Assembly (NCBI GenBank): GCA_022821685.1 | Contig: JAJEDD010000031.1 | Location: forward strand, 1-56,000 | DNA length: 56,000 bases | Origin: Acidimicrobiia bacterium | GTDB lineage: Bacteria; Actinomycetota; Acidimicrobiia; Acidimicrobiales; Aldehydirespiratoraceae | Direction of reading: 5' to 3' | Shown here: piece by piece, positions 36,911-46,295 of the stretch | Position numbering within the stretch: the first letter of the stretch is position 1 | Layout: the number at the start of each line of letters is the position of its first letter | Notes under the pieces: model-generated | Seen by the model: the letters and a program-made list of their open reading frames with translations, nothing else | Told to the model about the DNA's origin: nothing | Databases searched by the model: none | Translations under genes and position numbers: made by a program

Positions 36911-37945
36911 ATGCACAGGGTTGCTGTTATCGGCGCGTCGGGGTTCACCGGGGCAGAGCTGATGCGGATCTGCGCTTCCCATCCCGATCTTGATGTGGCG
37001 GTGGCCACGGGCGACTCGATGGCCGGGCGGGAGATCGCCGAGATGTACCCGAGCCTGGCCGCGGTCTGCGGCGACACCCGGTTCGTGCCCTATGGGTCGG
37101 GCGTGGCCGCGGGCTGCGACCTGGCCTTCTGCGCGCTGCCCCACGGAGCGTCGCAGTCGGTGGTGGCCGAGCTGCGCAACGACGTTGAGCACATAGTCGA
37201 CCTCGCCGCCGATTTCAGGCTCGACGACCCAGCCCTCTACCCGGTGTGGTACGGCGAGGAGCACACCGTCCCGGAGCTGCTGGCCGAGTTCGTGTTCGGC
37301 CTGCCCGAGCTGTTCCGCGACACCATCGGCTGTGCTGAGTTGGTGGCCGCGCCGGGCTGCTACGTGACCGCGGCCGCCTTGGCGCTGGCCCCTCTGGTGG
37401 CCGGCGGAGCGGTGGAACCGACCGGCATCATCGTCGACGCGGCCAGCGGGGTGTCGGGCGCGGGCCGGCCACCCAAGGCCAACACTACTTTCTGCTCGGT
37501 GGACGAGGACTTCACCGCCTACGGGCTCCTCACCCACCGGCACACGCCCGAGATCGAGATGGCGGTGTCGCGCCATGCCGGAGCCGATGTGCAAGTGCTG
37601 TTCACCCCTCACCTGGCCCCCATGAACCGGGGCATCCTGGCCACCTGCTACGCCCGGCCCGCGTCCACAGCCGGCAGCGACGAGGTTCTCGACCTGCTGG
37701 CCGACGCCTACCGCGGCGAGCCGTTCGTGGTGGTGAGCGAGCGATCGCCGTCTACCAAGGCCACGCTAGGGTCCAACAGCGTCCACCTCACCGCCCGGGC
37801 TGATCCCCGCACCGGCTGGGTGATCGTGATCGCCGCGCTCGACAATCTGGTCAAGGGCGCCTCGGGCCAGGCCGTGCAGTGCGCCAACCTGGCGCTGGGC
37901 ATAGACGAGACCGCCGGCCTGGGTGCGGCCGGCGTCTATCCGTAA
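36911..37945 (+). CDS. argC: N-acetyl-gamma-glutamyl-phosphate reductase
   Basis: 344 residues. NADPH-dependent reduction of acetylglutamyl phosphate, step three of arginine synthesis. GASGFTGAELMRICASHP is the nucleotide-binding motif and AAPGCYVTAAALALAP holds the catalytic Cys; HRHTPEIE has the active-site His, and HLAPMNRGILAT follows. First gene of the operon; the ATG lies six bases after the -10, so the mRNA is probably leaderless. argJ follows after three bases. Confidence 0.95.
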   Translation: MHRVAVIGASGFTGAELMRICASHPDLDVAVATGDSMAGREIAEMYPSLAAVCGDTRFVPYGSGVAAGCDLAFCALPHGASQSVVAELRNDVEHIVDLAADFRLDDPALYPVWYGEEHTVPELLAEFVFGLPELFRDTIGCAELVAAPGCYVTAAALALAPLVAGGAVEPTGIIVDAASGVSGAGRPPKANTTFCSVDEDFTAYGLLTHRHTPEIEMAVSRHAGADVQVLFTPHLAPMNRGILATCYARPASTAGSDEVLDLLADAYRGEPFVVVSERSPSTKATLGSNSVHLTARADPRTGWVIVIAALDNLVKGASGQAVQCANLALGIDETAGLGAAGVYP

Positions 37946-37948
37946 GCC

Positions 37949-39184
37949 ATGTCTGCGACCGCGACCGCGATCTCCCCGCTGGCGCCCGCAGCGTTCCCGG
38001 ACATGGCCGCCGTCGGAGGCCTGCGGCTGGGCACCGCCGCGGCCGGGATTCGCTACTCGGGCCGTCCCGACGTGATGTTGGCCGAACTGGCGCCCGGTAC
38101 CGCCGTGGCCGGCGTCTTCACTCAGTCGCTGTGCACCGCCGCGCCGGTCGACTGGTGCCGGCATGCGCTGGCCGTCGGCGCGGGGCGAGGCCGGGCCATC
38201 ATTGTCAACTCGGGCAACGCCAACGCCTTCACCGGCGCGGCTGGCTACCGCGCCGCCGAGCACACCGCCGCGTCCGTGGCCGCAGTCCTGGGCGCGCCCG
38301 TCCACGAGGTGCTGGTCGCCTCCACCGGCGTGATCGGCGAGAACCTGCCCGTCGACCGCATCGACGCCGCGCTGCCGGAACTCGTCGCCGGCCTGTCCGC
38401 CCCCGACCGGCAGGTTTGGAAGGCGGCGGCCGGTGCCATCGGCACCACTGACACCTTCCCCAAGGGCGCCTCGGCGCCGGTGGCGGGCTCGAGCGCCCAT
38501 GTGGCCGGCATCGCCAAGGGCAGCGGCATGATCGCCCCCGACATGGCCACCATGCTGGCGTTCGTGTTCACCGACCTGGCCACCGATGCCCGCACCGCCC
38601 AGGAGTGCCTGGCCGCCTCGGTGGAGCAGAGCTTCAACCGCATCACCGTCGACTCCGACACTTCCACCAGCGACACCGTCCTGCTGGCCGCCACCGGCGC
38701 ATCGCAGCACCGGGCCGACCAGCACACCGCGGCATTCCAGGACGCGCTCGACGAGGTCATGTTGGATCTGGCTCATCAGATCGTGCGCGACGGAGAGGGT
38801 GCCTCCAAGTTCGTGGCCGTCACCGTCACCGGCGCGGCCGACGACGACGCAGCCCGGGCCATCGCCAGAGCGGTGGCCGACTCGCCGCTGGTCAAGACGG
38901 CGCTGGCCGCCTCCGACGCCAACTGGGGTCGGATCGTGGCCGCAGTGGGCAAAGCCGGCCAGCGGGCCGACCGGGACCGGCTCAGCATCTGGATCGGCGA
39001 CGAGCAGTGCGCCGGCCACGGCGTGCCTCACCCCGGCTATAGCGAGGAGCGGGCGACCGAGCACCTGCTGCGAGACGAGATCAAGCTTCGGATCGATGTC
39101 GGCGTCGGACACGGCAAAGGCACGATCTGGACCTGCGACCTGACTCACGGCTACATCGACATCAACGCGGGATACCGGACATGA
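37949..39184 (+). CDS. argJ: Bifunctional ornithine acetyltransferase / N-acetylglutamate synthase
   Basis: 411 residues. Recycles the acetyl group between acetylornithine and glutamate. The autocleavage site lies in KGSGMIAPDMATMLAFVFTD, where the Thr before Met-Leu becomes the N-terminal nucleophile of the beta chain. NSGNANAFTGAAG and the C-terminal NAGYRT are conserved. ATG 37949 follows argC by three bases. Its last codons (GYRT-stop) are copied at the end of the mini-ORF that leads to argB. Confidence 0.95.
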   Translation: MSATATAISPLAPAAFPDMAAVGGLRLGTAAAGIRYSGRPDVMLAELAPGTAVAGVFTQSLCTAAPVDWCRHALAVGAGRGRAIIVNSGNANAFTGAAGYRAAEHTAASVAAVLGAPVHEVLVASTGVIGENLPVDRIDAALPELVAGLSAPDRQVWKAAAGAIGTTDTFPKGASAPVAGSSAHVAGIAKGSGMIAPDMATMLAFVFTDLATDARTAQECLAASVEQSFNRITVDSDTSTSDTVLLAATGASQHRADQHTAAFQDALDEVMLDLAHQIVRDGEGASKFVAVTVTGAADDDAARAIARAVADSPLVKTALAASDANWGRIVAAVGKAGQRADRDRLSIWIGDEQCAGHGVPHPGYSEERATEHLLRDEIKLRIDVGVGHGKGTIWTCDLTHGYIDINAGYRT

Positions 39185-39258
39185 GCACCGCGCCTCGGCC
39201 TTCCCAACCGGCCATGGCGGCTGGCAGACTCGGCCTTGCCCTGGGGTACCGGACATGA
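39181..39258 (+). CDS. Relay mini-ORF between argJ and argB (25 codons)
   Basis: ATG 39181 overlaps the argJ stop (ATGA). It begins MSTAPRPSQPAMAAG and ends GYRT-stop, as argJ does, with the stop overlapping the argB ATG 39255 (ATGA). The 13-mer TACCGGACATGAG occurs at 39173-39185 and 39247-39259, offset 74 bp, so the gap is a duplicated junction. Confidence 0.4.
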   Translation: MSTAPRPSQPAMAAGRLGLALGYRT

Positions 39259-40232
39259 GAACGGACACGCCCAATCCCCCCGACGGGAGCGACGCCTCGC
39301 ACGGCTTCGAGCCGGAGCGGCGGGCTCGGGCCCTGGTCGAGGCGCTGCCCTACATCCGGCGGTTCCGGGGCGCGGTGGTGGTCGTCAAGTACGGCGGCCA
39401 TGCCATGACCGACCCCGATCTGGCCACCTCGTTCGCCCGCGACATAGTGCTGGTGCGCTCGGTCGGGCTGCATCCGGTGGTGGTCCACGGCGGCGGCCCC
39501 CAGATCGGCGAGCACCTGCGGAGGCTGGGCAAGCAGAGCGAGTTCCGCGACGGCCTGCGGGTCACCGACGCGGAGACCCTCGAAGTGGCCCGGATGGTGC
39601 TGGTCGGCAAGGTCGGGCGCGACATCGTCAGCGCCATCAACGCCGGCGGGGGAGCGGCTCTGGGACTCTCCGGCGAGGACGGCCGCCTCGTCACCGCCGT
39701 GCCCCGCGACCCGGCCCTGGGGTTCGTGGGCGACATCGCCGCGGTCACCCCCGGCGTCATCGAGCGGCTGGTGGCCGAGGACATCATCCCGGTGGTCTCC
39801 TCGATCGGCGCCGACGCCGACGGCCATGCCTACAACATCAACGCCGACACCATGGCCGCCGCGCTCGCCGGCGCGCTCGGCGCGGCCAAGGTCGTGTACC
39901 TGACCGACGTGGCCGGCCTGCTCGCCGATCCTGCTGACGCCACTTCGCTGGTCGAGCGGGCCACGGTCGCCGAGGTGGAGGCCATGATCGCCTCCGGCGC
40001 GGTGCAGGGCGGGATGATCCCCAAGGCCAGAGCCTGCATCGACGCGGTGCTCGCCGGTGCCGGCTCGGCCCACATGCTCGACGGTCGGATTCGACACGCA
40101 GTGCTGCTCGAGTTGTTCACCGACGCCGGCATAGGCACGATGATCACCGCCGACAGGGAATCAACCGACTGCAGATCAGTCGACCGCGAATCGGCCGACG
40201 GCGTATCAGAGGGCAAGCCGGGGGAGGGCTGA
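39255..40232 (+). CDS. argB: Acetylglutamate kinase
   Basis: 325 residues. Phosphorylates N-acetylglutamate. VVVKYGGHAM, PVVVHGGGPQIGEHL, the N-acetylglutamate-binding stretch ADTMAAALAGALGAAKVVYLTDVAGLL, and the late QGGMIPKARACIDAV are present. An extra C-terminal tail (after about residue 297) is made of a 30-bp duplication (RESTDCRSVD / RESADGVSEG), so the protein is longer than usual. It ends GEG-stop, copied by the following mini-ORF. ATGA overlap with the preceding mini-ORF fixes ATG 39255. Confidence 0.94.
   Translation: MRTDTPNPPDGSDASHGFEPERRARALVEALPYIRRFRGAVVVVKYGGHAMTDPDLATSFARDIVLVRSVGLHPVVVHGGGPQIGEHLRRLGKQSEFRDGLRVTDAETLEVARMVLVGKVGRDIVSAINAGGGAALGLSGEDGRLVTAVPRDPALGFVGDIAAVTPGVIERLVAEDIIPVVSSIGADADGHAYNINADTMAAALAGALGAAKVVYLTDVAGLLADPADATSLVERATVAEVEAMIASGAVQGGMIPKARACIDAVLAGAGSAHMLDGRIRHAVLLELFTDAGIGTMITADRESTDCRSVDRESADGVSEGKPGEG
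40152..40211 (+). repeat. 30-bp x 2 in-frame duplication in the argB tail
   Basis: Two 30-bp units (40152-40181, 40182-40211) share GA-C-x-G-x-GAATC and CCGAC and encode DRESTDCRSV and DRESADGVSE. They lie in a tail beyond the conserved kinase fold. Confidence 0.65.
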
Positions 40233-40234
40233 CC

Positions 40235-40315
40235 GTGACTAGGACCGCGACCAGGGCCGCGACGACTGGATCGGCGCCCGCCGCTGCCGCCAGCCGGCAA
40301 CTCGGGGAGGGCTGA
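40235..40315 (+). CDS. Relay mini-ORF between argB and argD (26 codons)
   Basis: GTG 40235, two bases after the argB stop, begins MTRTATRAATTG (first residue from GTG) and ends GEG-stop, one base before the argD GTG. Both its ends copy the genes beside it: GGGGAGGGCTGA occurs at 40221-40232 and 40304-40315 (offset 83), and its first codons resemble those of argD (MTRATLMNN). Confidence 0.35.
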   Translation: MTRTATRAATTGSAPAAAASRQLGEG

Positions 40316-40316
40316 C

Positions 40317-41501
40317 GTGACCAGAGCCACGCTGATGAACAACTATGGCACCCCGCCGGTGACCTTCGTGCGCGGCGACGGCGCCGAGCTGTGGGACGAC
40401 CGGGGCCGCCGCTACCTCGACTTCCTTTGCGGGCTGGCGGTGACCGGGCTGGGCCACGCCCATCCGGCCGTCACCGAGGCCGTCGCCGCCCAGGCGGCCA
40501 CGCTGATACACACCTCCAATCTCTTCGCCAACCAGCCGACGGCCGAGGTGGTGGAGACGCTCGACCGGCTGATCCGGTCCGGCCCCGGCGGCGACGCGGA
40601 ACCCGGACGGATCCTGTTCCAGAACTCGGGCGCGGAGGCGGTCGAGGCCGCCCTCAAGCTGGCCCGCAAGCACCAGGGCCGGGGCCGGCATCGCGTGGTG
40701 AGCGCCTACGGGTCGTTCCACGGCCGCACGCTGGCCGCGCTGGCGGCCACCGGTCAGCCCTCCAAACACGAGCCCTTCCAGCCCATGCCGGAGGGCTTCC
40801 GCCATGTGCCCTTCGACGACATCGACGCGCTCGAGGCCGCGCTCGATCCCTCGGTGGGCGCGGTGCTGCTCGAGTCGGTGCAGGGCGAGGGCGGGGTGGT
40901 GCCGGCCGGCGACGAGTACCTGCGGGCGGTGCGGCGGGTCTGCGACGAGCGCGGCATTCTGCTGGTGATGGACGAGATCCAGACCGGTCTGGCCCGCACC
41001 GGACGATGGTTCGGCTACCAGCACGCCGGGGTGCAGCCCGACATCGTGGCGGTGGCCAAAGCGCTCGGCAACGGCGTGCCCACCGGAGCGGTCTGGGCCC
41101 GATCCGAGCCGGCCGCCGCCTTCGGTCCCGGCGACCACGGCTCCACCTTCGCGGGCCAGCCGCTGGCGCTGGCCGCGGCCCGGGCCGTGCTCGCCGAGTT
41201 GCAGGCCATGGACGCGCCCGCCACAGCCCGGAGCCTCGGCGACGCCCTGCGAGATCAGCTCAGCGCCATCGACGGTGTGGACCGCGTGCGGGGCCGCGGG
41301 CTGTTGCTGGCCGTCGAGCTGGCAGAAGACGTGACCGCTCAGCGCAGCGCCAAGGACGTCGCCGGGGCCTGCCTGGAGCGGGGGCTGGTGGTGAACGGCG
41401 TGACCCCGACCGCACTGCGGCTCGCCCCGCCGTTCGTGCTCTCCCACGAGCAGATCGCCGAGGGGTGCGCCATCCTCGCCGCGATACTGGAAAACAGCTA
41501 A
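40317..41501 (+). CDS. argD: Acetylornithine aminotransferase
   Basis: 394 residues. PLP-dependent transamination of acetylglutamate semialdehyde. FLCGLAVTGLGHAHP, NSGAEAVEAALKLARKH, GSFHGRTLAAL, the PLP Asp in VMDEIQTGLARTG and Lys in AVAKALGNGVP, and GDHGSTFAGQPLA identify a class III aminotransferase. GTG 40317 is preferred: GGGGAGGG (40304-40311) lies five bases ahead. ATG 40335 is a possible alternative. Confidence 0.95.
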   Translation: MTRATLMNNYGTPPVTFVRGDGAELWDDRGRRYLDFLCGLAVTGLGHAHPAVTEAVAAQAATLIHTSNLFANQPTAEVVETLDRLIRSGPGGDAEPGRILFQNSGAEAVEAALKLARKHQGRGRHRVVSAYGSFHGRTLAALAATGQPSKHEPFQPMPEGFRHVPFDDIDALEAALDPSVGAVLLESVQGEGGVVPAGDEYLRAVRRVCDERGILLVMDEIQTGLARTGRWFGYQHAGVQPDIVAVAKALGNGVPTGAVWARSEPAAAFGPGDHGSTFAGQPLALAAARAVLAELQAMDAPATARSLGDALRDQLSAIDGVDRVRGRGLLLAVELAEDVTAQRSAKDVAGACLERGLVVNGVTPTALRLAPPFVLSHEQIAEGCAILAAILENS

Positions 41502-41510
41502 GGAGTTCAG

Positions 41511-42407
41511 ATGCGTCACTTCCTAGACATAGACGACTTGACGCCGAGCGAGCTCGCCCGGATCCTCAACCTGGCGAGCGACCCCAAGCCGCCCCAGGTG
41601 CTGGCCGGGCGGGGCGTGGCGCTGCTGTTCGAGAAGCCCTCGGCCCGCACCCGCAGCGCCACCGAGATGGCGGTGGTGCAGTTGGGCGGCCATCCGGTGT
41701 ACATCGGCGCCGCCGAGGTCGGCCTGGACCAGCGCGAGAGCGTCGAGGACGTGACCCGCACCATGGGCTGCTACAGCGCAGTGATCGGGGCCAGGGTGTT
41801 CGCCCACAGCACGGCGGAACGGATGGCGGCGGTGAGCGAGGTCCCGGTCGTCAACCTGCTCAGCGACCACGCCCACCCCACCCAGGCGGTGGCCGACCTG
41901 CTGACCATGAGGGACGCGATGGGCCATCTGGAGGGTCTGAAGCTGGCCTACGTCGGCGACGCCAACAACGTGGCCCGCTCACTGGCCTATGCGGCCGGGC
42001 TGTCGGGCATCGCCCTGCGCATCGCCAGCCCGCCGGGATACGAGTTCGGCGAGTCAGACCTGAGGCCGATGCGCCAATGCGGCTGCGAGCCGGTCCAGGT
42101 CGACAAGCCGGTCGAGGCGGTGCGGGGCGCCGATGTCGTCTACACCGACGTGTGGGCCTCAATGGGCCAGGAGGAGGAGGCGGCCCAGCGACGCCAGGAC
42201 TTCACCGGGTTCACCGTGAACCGGAGGCTGATGACCCAGGCGGCGCCGGGCGCGGTGTTCCTGCACTGCCTGCCCGCCCACCGGGGCGAGGAGGTCGAAG
42301 CCAAGGTGATCGACGGTCCCCAGAGCCGGGTGTGGCCGCAGGCCGCCAACCGGATGCACGCGGCCCGGGGCCTGCTGCTGTGGCTGATGGAACAGGCCGA
42401 GGCATGA
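41511..42407 (+). CDS. argF: Ornithine carbamoyltransferase
   Basis: 298 residues. Makes citrulline from ornithine and carbamoyl phosphate (from CarAB, encoded about 34 kb away in this window). The phosphate loop is FEKPSARTRSATEMAV, with DHAHPTQAVADLLT, the ornithine-side DVWASMGQEEE and the catalytic HCLPAHRGEEV. ATG 41511 has a good AAGGAG just upstream. The stop overlaps argR (ATGA). Confidence 0.95.
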   Translation: MRHFLDIDDLTPSELARILNLASDPKPPQVLAGRGVALLFEKPSARTRSATEMAVVQLGGHPVYIGAAEVGLDQRESVEDVTRTMGCYSAVIGARVFAHSTAERMAAVSEVPVVNLLSDHAHPTQAVADLLTMRDAMGHLEGLKLAYVGDANNVARSLAYAAGLSGIALRIASPPGYEFGESDLRPMRQCGCEPVQVDKPVEAVRGADVVYTDVWASMGQEEEAAQRRQDFTGFTVNRRLMTQAAPGAVFLHCLPAHRGEEVEAKVIDGPQSRVWPQAANRMHAARGLLLWLMEQAEA

Positions 42408-42871
42408 GCAAGACCAGCCGCCGCCATCTCATCTGTCGGCTGCTCGGCGAGCACGCGGTGGCCAGCCAGCAGCAGCTCGTCGACCTGCTGGCGGCGGCGG
42501 GCGTGTCCGCCACCCGGGCCACGGTGTCGCGCGATCTCGACGGGCTGGGCGCGGTCAAGGTCCGGGTTGCGGGCGGGGGGACGGTGTACGCCATTCCCGA
42601 GCATCCCGTCGATCAGATCGCGCCCGAGGAGCATCTGCGCCGGGTGATGGGCGACTGGGTGGCCGACATCGGCGCCTCGGGCAACCTGGCGGTGGTGCGG
42701 ACCCCGCCCGGCTCGGCCCATGTGGTGGCCTCCGCCCTCGACCGGGCCGGCCTGCCCGAAGTGCTCGGCACGGTGGCCGGTGACGACTCGCTGATCGTGG
42801 TGGCCGCCGACGGCACGCCGGGCTCGCAGCTGGCCGACCGCCTGCGTGACCTGGCCGGACTGGACAAGTGA
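42404..42871 (+). CDS. argR: Arginine repressor ArgR
   Basis: 155 residues. An N-terminal winged helix ([40 protein letters not shown]) and a C-terminal hexamerisation and arginine-binding domain ([30 protein letters not shown]) match ArgR. It lies inside the operon it should repress; the target site is the palindrome at 36865-36882. GTGA at its stop opens a 15-codon mini-ORF toward argG. Confidence 0.94.
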   Translation: MSKTSRRHLICRLLGEHAVASQQQLVDLLAAAGVSATRATVSRDLDGLGAVKVRVAGGGTVYAIPEHPVDQIAPEEHLRRVMGDWVADIGASGNLAVVRTPPGSAHVVASALDRAGLPEVLGTVAGDDSLIVVAADGTPGSQLADRLRDLAGLDK

Positions 42872-42911
42872 CCCAGAACAAGTTGACCACAACATGTCTG
42901 CGAGGCATTCG

Positions 42912-42915
<4 letters not shown>
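42868..42915 (+). CDS. Relay mini-ORF between argR and argG (15 codons)
   Basis: GTG 42868 overlaps the argR stop (GTGA), reads 15 codons (starts [15 protein letters not shown] counting GTG as Met) and ends TGA 42913-42915, overlapping the argG ATG at 42912 (ATGA). ACAAGTGACC and ACAAGTTGACC repeat within it. Confidence 0.25.
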
Positions 42916-44180
<1,265 letters not shown>

Positions 44181-44182
44181 CC

Positions 44183-45568
44183 ATGGACGACTCGGCGACG
44201 CTGTGGCACGGGCGCTTCGACGGTGACCCCGCCCAAGCGCTGCGGGCTGTCGGTGACAGCTTCGGATTCGACCGCCGGATGTTCCGCGAGGACATTGCGG
44301 GGTCGCGCGCCCACGCCACCATGCTGGCCTCGGTCGGGCTGCTCACCGCAGACGAGCGCGACGCGATCAGCGCCGCCCTCGATGTGGTCGAGGCCGAGAT
44401 GACCGAGGGCCGCTTCGCGGTCGCGCCCGGCGACGAGGACATCCACACCGCAGTGGAGCGGCGGGTCACCGAGCTTGCCCCGGCCGGGGCCAAGCTCCAC
44501 ACCGGTCGCAGCCGCAACGACCAGGTGGCCGCCGACCTGCGCCTCTGGACTAGGACCGCGCTGGGCGACGTCACTGCGGCTGTGCTCGGGCTGCAGCGGA
44601 CACTGCTGAGCCGGGCCGCCGACGCGGGCGCCGCGTTGCTGCCGGGCTACACCCACCTCCAACAGGCCCAGCCGGTGCTGCTGGCCCACCATCTGCTGGC
44701 CCACGGCTGGGCGCTGGCCCGCGACGTCGAGCGGCTGGCCGAGGCCCGCCGCCGGGCCGACGTGTCGCCGCTGGGAGCGGGCGCTCTGGCCGGGTCGTCG
44801 CTGCCGCTCGATCCGGCCCAGACCGCGGCCGAGCTCGGCTTCGCGGCCGTGTTCGACAACAGCCTCGACGCGGTCGCCGACCGCGACTTCGTCGCCGACG
44901 CCCTCTACGCGCTGACGGTGCTGGGTGTGCATCTGAGCCGGATGGGTGAGGAGTTGGTGATCTGGTCGTCGTCGGAGTTCGGTTTCGTCGAGCTCGACGA
45001 TGCCTACGCCACCGGCTCGTCGATGATGCCCCAGAAGAAGAACCCCGATGTGGCTGAGCTGGCCCGGGCCAAGGCTGGACGTCTCATCGGGCACCTGACC
45101 GGGCTGCTGGCGACACTCAAGGGTCTGCCGCTGGCCTACGCCAAGGATCTCCAGGAGGACAAGGAGCCCCTGTTCGACGCGGTCGACACCGTCCGGCTGA
45201 CGCTGGCCGCCCTCGACGGCATGCTGGCCACCGCCCGCTTCGACACCGACCGCATGGCCGACGCCGCATCGTCGCCCTATGCCGCGGCCACCGACTTGGC
45301 TGAGTGGCTGGTAGCCCGGGGCACGCCCTTCCGGGCGGCTCACGCCGCGGTGGCCGGCCTGGTTCGGCGCTCGCTGGCGGGCGAGGGATCGCTGGCCGAC
45401 CTGGTGGCGGCGGCTGCCGGGTTCGGCCCAGATGCCGCCGCCCTGCTGGAGCCCGGTGCCTCCGCCGCCCGCCGCATCACACCGGGCGCAGGCGGACCCG
45501 AGGCGGTAGCCGCCCAGATGCAGCGATTCCGGCAGCGGATCGAAACCGACGCGGCCGATCTGGGGTGA
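44183..45568 (+). CDS. argH: Argininosuccinate lyase
   Basis: 461 residues. Splits argininosuccinate to arginine and fumarate, the last step. The signature GSSMMPQKKNPDVAELARAKAGR with catalytic Ser, TGRSRNDQVAADLRLW and GYTHLQQAQPVLLAHH are present. ATG 44183. The last gene of the arginine pathway here. Its stop is the start of a degenerate 69/68-bp tandem repeat that runs into the glycosylase gene. Confidence 0.95.
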   Translation: MDDSATLWHGRFDGDPAQALRAVGDSFGFDRRMFREDIAGSRAHATMLASVGLLTADERDAISAALDVVEAEMTEGRFAVAPGDEDIHTAVERRVTELAPAGAKLHTGRSRNDQVAADLRLWTRTALGDVTAAVLGLQRTLLSRAADAGAALLPGYTHLQQAQPVLLAHHLLAHGWALARDVERLAEARRRADVSPLGAGALAGSSLPLDPAQTAAELGFAAVFDNSLDAVADRDFVADALYALTVLGVHLSRMGEELVIWSSSEFGFVELDDAYATGSSMMPQKKNPDVAELARAKAGRLIGHLTGLLATLKGLPLAYAKDLQEDKEPLFDAVDTVRLTLAALDGMLATARFDTDRMADAASSPYAAATDLAEWLVARGTPFRAAHAAVAGLVRRSLAGEGSLADLVAAAAGFGPDAAALLEPGASAARRITPGAGGPEAVAAQMQRFRQRIETDAADLG

Positions 45569-45705
45569 ACGCCAAGCACCACGGAAGGCACTCCCACGAC
45601 CGCGATGCCTGCGTGGCGGGCCGCGCTGGGCAAGTGAGCGCCAATCCTCCCGGAATGCACTCCTACGCTGCGCCGCCGACATGGCGGGCCGCGCTGGGCA
45701 AGTGA
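45565..45705 (+). CDS. Relay mini-ORF between argH and the glycosylase (46 codons)
   Basis: GTG 45565 overlaps the argH stop (GTGA). The frame runs through one and a half repeat units to TGA 45703-45705, which overlaps the glycosylase GTG 45702 (GTGA). Begins VNAKHHGRHSHD, resembling the glycosylase start VSAKRLG. No known domain; codons follow the repeat, not a protein family. Confidence 0.35.
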   Translation: MNAKHHGRHSHDRDACVAGRAGQVSANPPGMHSYAAPPTWRAALGK

Positions 45706-45712
45706 GCGCCAA
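45565..45712 (+). repeat. 69/68-bp tandem repeat at the argH-glycosylase junction
   Basis: Three starts of GTGA-x-CGCCAA lie at 45565, 45634 and 45702. A 31-bp identity beginning TGGCGGGCCGCGCTGGGCAA is at 45614-45644 and 45682-45712. The first copy holds the argH stop and the last one the glycosylase start. Confidence 0.9.
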
Positions 45713-46289
45713 GCGTCTCGGCCCAGATTTCTATGCCCGCGGCGCGCTCGAGGTCGCGCCCGACCTGCTCAACAAGGTGCTGGTCGGGCCCGACGGCCGA
45801 GCTGGGCGGATCGTGGAGGTGGAGGCCTACCGGGGCGCCGACGACCCCGGCAGCCACGGCTTCAGAGGCAGGACCAACCGCAACGCCACCATGTTCGGAC
45901 CGCCGGGCCGCCTATACGTGTATTTCACATACGGCATGCACTGGTGCGCCAACGTGGTGGCCGAGACTGACGGCGTGGCCGCGGCGGTGCTGCTGCGGGC
46001 CCTGACGCCACTGCAAGGTCTCCAAGACATGTACGAAGCCCGCGGCCCGGCCGCCCGCCACGACCGCGACTTGTGCAGCGGCCCGGCCAAGCTAACCCGG
46101 GCCCTCGGGATAGACGGCGACTTGGACGGCGCCGACCTGGCAACCGCCGACCGGAGTGCGACCATCGTCGACGACGGCCAGCCGCCCCCACAAGACCCCG
46201 CCGTCACCACCAGGATCGGCCTCAGCAACGGCACCGACCTGCCCTGGCGCTTCCACGTCCAAGGCGCCGACGACCTCTCCCGTCGCTAG
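45702..46289 (+). CDS. 3-methyladenine DNA glycosylase (Mpg/AAG family)
   Basis: 195 residues. Removes alkylated purines from DNA in base-excision repair. RIVEVEAYRGADDPGSHGFRGRT with the catalytic Glu, NATMFGPPGRLYVYFTYGMHWCANVV and DLCSGPAKLTRALGI are standard motifs for the AAG family. GTG 45702 or ATG 45681 could start it; 45702 fits the GTGA overlap. Co-transcribed with the arg genes by position, though unrelated in function. Convergent with the following minus-strand gene (6-bp gap). Confidence 0.9.
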   Translation: MSAKRLGPDFYARGALEVAPDLLNKVLVGPDGRAGRIVEVEAYRGADDPGSHGFRGRTNRNATMFGPPGRLYVYFTYGMHWCANVVAETDGVAAAVLLRALTPLQGLQDMYEARGPAARHDRDLCSGPAKLTRALGIDGDLDGADLATADRSATIVDDGQPPPQDPAVTTRIGLSNGTDLPWRFHVQGADDLSRR

Positions 46290-46295
46290 CCGAAG

